DNA of 64,000 nucleotides from contig NW_018388036.1 of the NCBI RefSeq assembly GCF_001417965.1, positions 262,793 through 326,792 on the forward strand, given 5' to 3'. Shown in pieces: positions 61,401-64,000 of this stretch. Made by a program: the position numbers and the translations under genes. The stretch comes from Exaiptasia diaphana (Eukaryota; Cnidaria; Anthozoa; Actiniaria; Aiptasiidae). How positions within the stretch are numbered: the first letter of the stretch is position 1; every line of letters begins with the position of its first letter. The notes below the pieces were generated by a model that searched no databases, was not told where the DNA came from, and saw only the letters and a list, made by a program, of their open reading frames with translations.

Positions 61401-64000
61401 ACTCCGCCATTATTTTTCGTTTCGGCTGTATAGTGACAGACATATCAATACAGGGGCGGATCCAGGGGGGTGGATTGGGTGGCTAGCCAACCCCCTCTTT
61501 TATTTGAAAAAATATAAAGACTGTTTTGAAAAAAAGAAATTAAATAGAAGAATTATTGTATAACGGAAAATATGTATAATTACTTCGAAAAAAATGAGTG
61601 AGAAGAATTGATTGATGTAACTACGATATAAATATCTTTCATATAAAAGTTTGTGGAAAAGTATATAGGTGTGCCCGAGATAACGATAAACGATAATTTC
61701 ACATGAGCCTATAAAGAGTCAAATAAATTGTAACGTATTTTGATATTAAATTTTAATGTTAGCCACCCCTCTCTGAAAAATCCTGGATCCGCCACAGCAA
61801 TATACCCATATCTCGTACCTGGATAACTCCCCGTGCATTGGATGAAGCTTTTTGGAGCACTTGCAATGTAGCAGCCACCATTAAAGCGAGTATTGCTACA
61901 ATAGAAAGGAATATCTCCCAACATCCACTGCGATGGGCTTTGATAAAACTTGTCGAACCGGCACACTAAAAATAGAGTGACCATGTAATCATAAATGTGA
62001 AAGTGTTTAAAAAGCAAAAGTACAGGTTACTTAAATGATTAGCTTAGTGGACTTAGGGGCGTATCCAGCTGTGGGTGGTAGCTGAATTTGTCGTTTGTTT
62101 AGCAATTTTTAATTCTTTTTTTTAATTCGTACGTCATCGCCGCCATGTTGGATGAAGATATCACAAAACATTCCTCGTTAGTTTCGCTTGTTCATTCATC
62201 CAACATGGCGGCGAAAGCTTTGATCTTTATTTCTCAGGAGATTCTTTTTCAGTGATTGGAACCCAAGAATACCTGTACAATCCTCTTCTTTAAGCTGCAT
62301 AAATTCCCACACTCTGCGGCAATAAGGCTGACTGCATGTTTCGCTATAGGCTGACCCTTGAATAGACGGCTGCCTTGAGCACGATAAACGACCATTGTGA
62401 CATTGGCAAAAGACACAGGAACTTGAATACCATTCAGTACCTTCAGCGAACTTGTTTCCTTTTTCGTCTTTGCATGTATACTCTGGAAATTATCGTAACT
62501 TAGTCAAAAATGCTTTTGTTTTATGCAACAAATATTTACATGTAAGTAATCAGTACTTTCTTTCTTACTTTCTTGCTTGTGTTCCATCATTATTTATATT
62601 CATTTTTTATGATTAACCTGGCAATCATTCATATGATATGATAAGCAGCCCCAAACTATAAGCCCTTAGTTTTCTTTTTCGCTGCCTACCATCCATCAGC
62701 ACTCATCAGCACCGATCGACTAACATGCTTTTTGATTGCTGCTTAAGTGCAGGAGTTCTATTGTTAGGTTAGGTTTTGTTTTATTTAAAGACTTATCTAT
62801 AGGTGGGCGCCAATGTTTACGTTTTAGCTAATTTGCATAAAAGTCAGAAATCGAATTTNAAGACACAAGAAAATCAAGCCGATAAATGAAAAGAACTCAT
62901 ACCTGTTAGCAATTCCTGCAAATTTGAAGGCAATTGGTTAAATATTTTAAGAGATATCACGCGCCGAATTTGCAAGATTTTCTAAAAAAATGACCGTGGT
63001 TGGCATTATTTTGCCAACCACTGAATGTTTTCTATAGATTTTGTGGTTTTGAAATGCCGATATCTCGAAATGTAAAAAGGCGTTTGACCTAAAATTTTCA
63101 GGTTTTGTTGGCATCAATATAATCTTGAATTATACGAGTTCAGATTGCTTATTTTTTGAATTTTATATTTTGGTTGTAAACAAACTACGTCATTGTACGC
63201 CCACCTATTGTTTGTCCATTGTTTTCTCAACCTATCATGAGAGCCGTTTTCCTATTTAAAATCTGTAATTTTACAGACTGTCAGGGGGAGGGATAGTGCT
63301 AAAGGTTATTAAAAACGATATTTTGATAAACCCACCTTTATTCAAAAATGTTCGGACATTTTCTTGGCATGCAAATTTGTCGCCAACAACATCATTCTTA
63401 GTAACTATCATATTGTCGACGGAACAATTGTGAAATCCAGGATCTTGACGAAGCTCGTTGGCTATTTCAGATAAAGCTATTTAAATTGAAAATAATATCA
63501 ATTATTAAAGAGCAATGAGAAAACATGTAAATCTTATACGTTAAGATTAATATCGTATATCTAGGATACCAAAGATGACATAAACACCCAAAACAAAAAA
63601 GATAAAAAAGGAAACGAAAAAAAAAAGAATAAAAGGAAAAACGGAAAAAAATTATCAATTTTATCCACACAGTTTTGCGTCCTATGAAATTCAAACTTAC
63701 AATATATCTTTAAGGTTTTACAATACTCTACATAGTATGAATCAAAATCAATGAAACCGAACAAAAAAGATACTTTTTTACACCAAAGTGTGCCACCATT
63801 TCCAATAAAATGACACTTGATTTTGAGCAAAATCGAGTGATGTAATCGAATCAGTTTTCACTGATTTTTACCTTGGCAACGCTTCGCACAACATATTCCA
63901 CCATTATACACATAACAATGGGGGCTGATCATGAACAATGGGCATTTTCTTGATCTCTTAGCACCACTAAATACGAACGAGCAGTTCTTGTATTCCCAGG
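52492..64000 (-). CDS. Adhesion-type GPCR (class B2) with LDLa, HormR and GAIN-like regions; 5' end outside the window
   Basis: Exons: 64000-63872 (partial), 63476-63336, 62482-62273, 61965-61819, 61069-60932, 60171-60070, 59989-59883, 59521-59336, 58921-58832, 58741-58664, 57782-57633, 57549-57421, 57172-57107, 56131-55986, 55376-55262, 54747-54594, 54282-54159, 53930-53873, 53606-53518, 53065-52945, 52596-52492; 860 residues in frame. N to C: cysteine-rich segment (GGICCAKRC), VWC-like domain (CVFCQCHNGRLSC), LDLa (CYDGSDEVLC), HormR (HDFWAWPPIGTEMSKNC to WDDECTC), GAIN-like stretch (IFLKISSAAPQHVVSLVH; FPIILNFSLNG), degenerate GPS region (NCSDHSSQ), then 7TM with HYFHTAVFTWMSAEALNLYF, IIGWGIPLIVV and LLGITWLLGF. 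The tail is short. The 7TM, LDLa and HormR calls are strong. Exons between 58.9 and 57.1 kb are the least certain, chosen by splice sites and phase. Confidence 0.85.
55148..55242. repeat. Small inverted-repeat element (GCCTGGCTA family), copy 1
   Basis: GTAGCCAGGCATGCATTCC pairs with AGGAACGCCTGGCTAC. A related copy with CTAGGAACGCCTGGCTA is at about 59610-59712. Confidence 0.55.
55799..56030 (-). repeat. Triplicated exon end with splice donor
   Basis: Three copies (about 55799-55846, 55907-55955, 55980-56030) of the 3' end of adhesion-GPCR exon 14 and its donor. Each has CTTACTTTAGAC on plus, i.e. GTCTAAAGTAAG on the coding strand, plus GGAGAATAGTAT and CAGCTGACATTGT. Spacers are TATTTGTACAGTATT-type simple repeats. 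Only the 56 kb copy joins an open exon; reading past its donor meets a stop at once. Confidence 0.85.
56533..56752. mobile_element. MITE, 220 bp (AATAGTCTCC family), copy 1
   Basis: Starts AATAGTCTCCTTCACGG and ends CCGTGAAGGAGACTATT; the arms extend nearly to the centre (CGTTGAGCGTGCAATGATAG and complement). In an intron of the adhesion GPCR. Confidence 0.9.
57846..58435. mobile_element. MITE (AATAGTCTCC family), copy 2, split by a nested element
   Basis: Left arm at 57846-57955 (CATCTTGAAAGG, GTTGAGCGTGCAATGATAGA) and part of the right arm at 58380-58435 (CAAGATGGCGCAGGGAACCG) are separated by another inverted-repeat element. Part of the right arm is missing. Confidence 0.75.
57962..58379. 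mobile_element. Nested inverted-repeat element, about 418 bp
   Basis: Ends ATAGTCCATATCGCAA and TTGTGATATGGACTAT are inverted, with CAGTGCATTTTGGGAT / ATCCCATGATACATTG inside. It interrupts the copy of the AATAGTCTCC MITE. Confidence 0.7.
59608..59712. repeat. Small inverted-repeat element (GCCTGGCTA family), copy 2
   Basis: CGTTAGCCACATGTTTCTAG and CTAGGAACGCCTGGCTAGG form imperfect arms; the right arm matches copy 1 at 55.2 kb. Confidence 0.5.
60625..60844. mobile_element. MITE, 220 bp (AATAGTCTCC family), copy 3
   Basis: Same length and ends as the copy at 56533-56752, in an intron of the adhesion GPCR 4 kb away; differences are scattered substitutions. Confidence 0.9.
61443..61802. mobile_element. 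hAT-type non-autonomous element, about 344 bp
   Basis: Left end CAGGGGCGGATCCAGGGG and right end CCTGGATCCGCCAC fit hAT terminal repeats seen across animals. The 8-bp flanks TATCAATA and CAGCAATA match at 6 of 8 positions, a decayed target duplication. GGTGGCTAGCC / GTTAGCCACCCC extends the arms. No transposase. Confidence 0.75.
62137..62214. repeat. Short palindrome (about 19-bp arms)
   Basis: CGCCGCCATGTTGGATGAA and TTCATCCAACATGGCGGCG form a hairpin with about 35 bases between the arms; a probable MITE remnant in an adhesion-GPCR intron. Confidence 0.65.

Overview
The window is animal nuclear DNA: AT-rich, intron-rich, with GT-AG introns, long intergenic spacers and many short inverted-repeat transposons. 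Gene content and protein divergence point to a cnidarian, most likely an anthozoan (sea anemone or coral). The species is inferred from general knowledge and was not searched.

Layout: (1) 0.4-2.1 kb, minus strand: 3' part of a HECT-domain ubiquitin ligase gene of the G2E3-like type. (2) 2.1-9.3 kb: intergenic. (3) 9.36-10.47 kb, plus: intronless rhodopsin-class GPCR. (4) 10.5-17.8 kb: intergenic, with a tandem/inverted repeat block and an inverted-repeat element enclosing a LINE fragment. (5) 17.85-24.2 kb, plus: complete 14-exon COE/EBF transcription factor (620 aa). (6) 25.1-43.45 kb, plus: complete 28-exon attractin orthologue (1147 aa) starting only 0.9 kb after the COE stop. (7) 45.9-48.25 kb, plus: intronless TMC channel-like gene (783 aa). 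(8) 52.5-64 kb, minus: 3' 21 exons of an adhesion-type GPCR with cysteine-rich, VWC-like, LDLa, HormR, GAIN-like and 7TM regions; it runs off the right edge.

The gene models were built by hand from splice sites and reading phase. COE sums to 1863 nt and attractin to 3444 nt, both divisible by three. Every junction in the HECT and adhesion-GPCR models keeps frame.

The most interesting signals are small. A 72-bp insertion in an attractin intron is flanked by a perfect 15-bp target-site duplication and carries a complete hammerhead-ribozyme core. A 64-bp palindromic transposon in attractin duplicated the 5' splice site of exon 14, so that the second donor would add an open 24-codon in-frame cassette. 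A terminal-inverted-repeat element of about 1.35 kb contains a 130-bp palindrome and direct subterminal repeats. In the adhesion GPCR, an exon end with its splice donor is triplicated. No operons, CRISPR arrays or rRNA genes are seen. The six protein genes are functionally unrelated neighbours.
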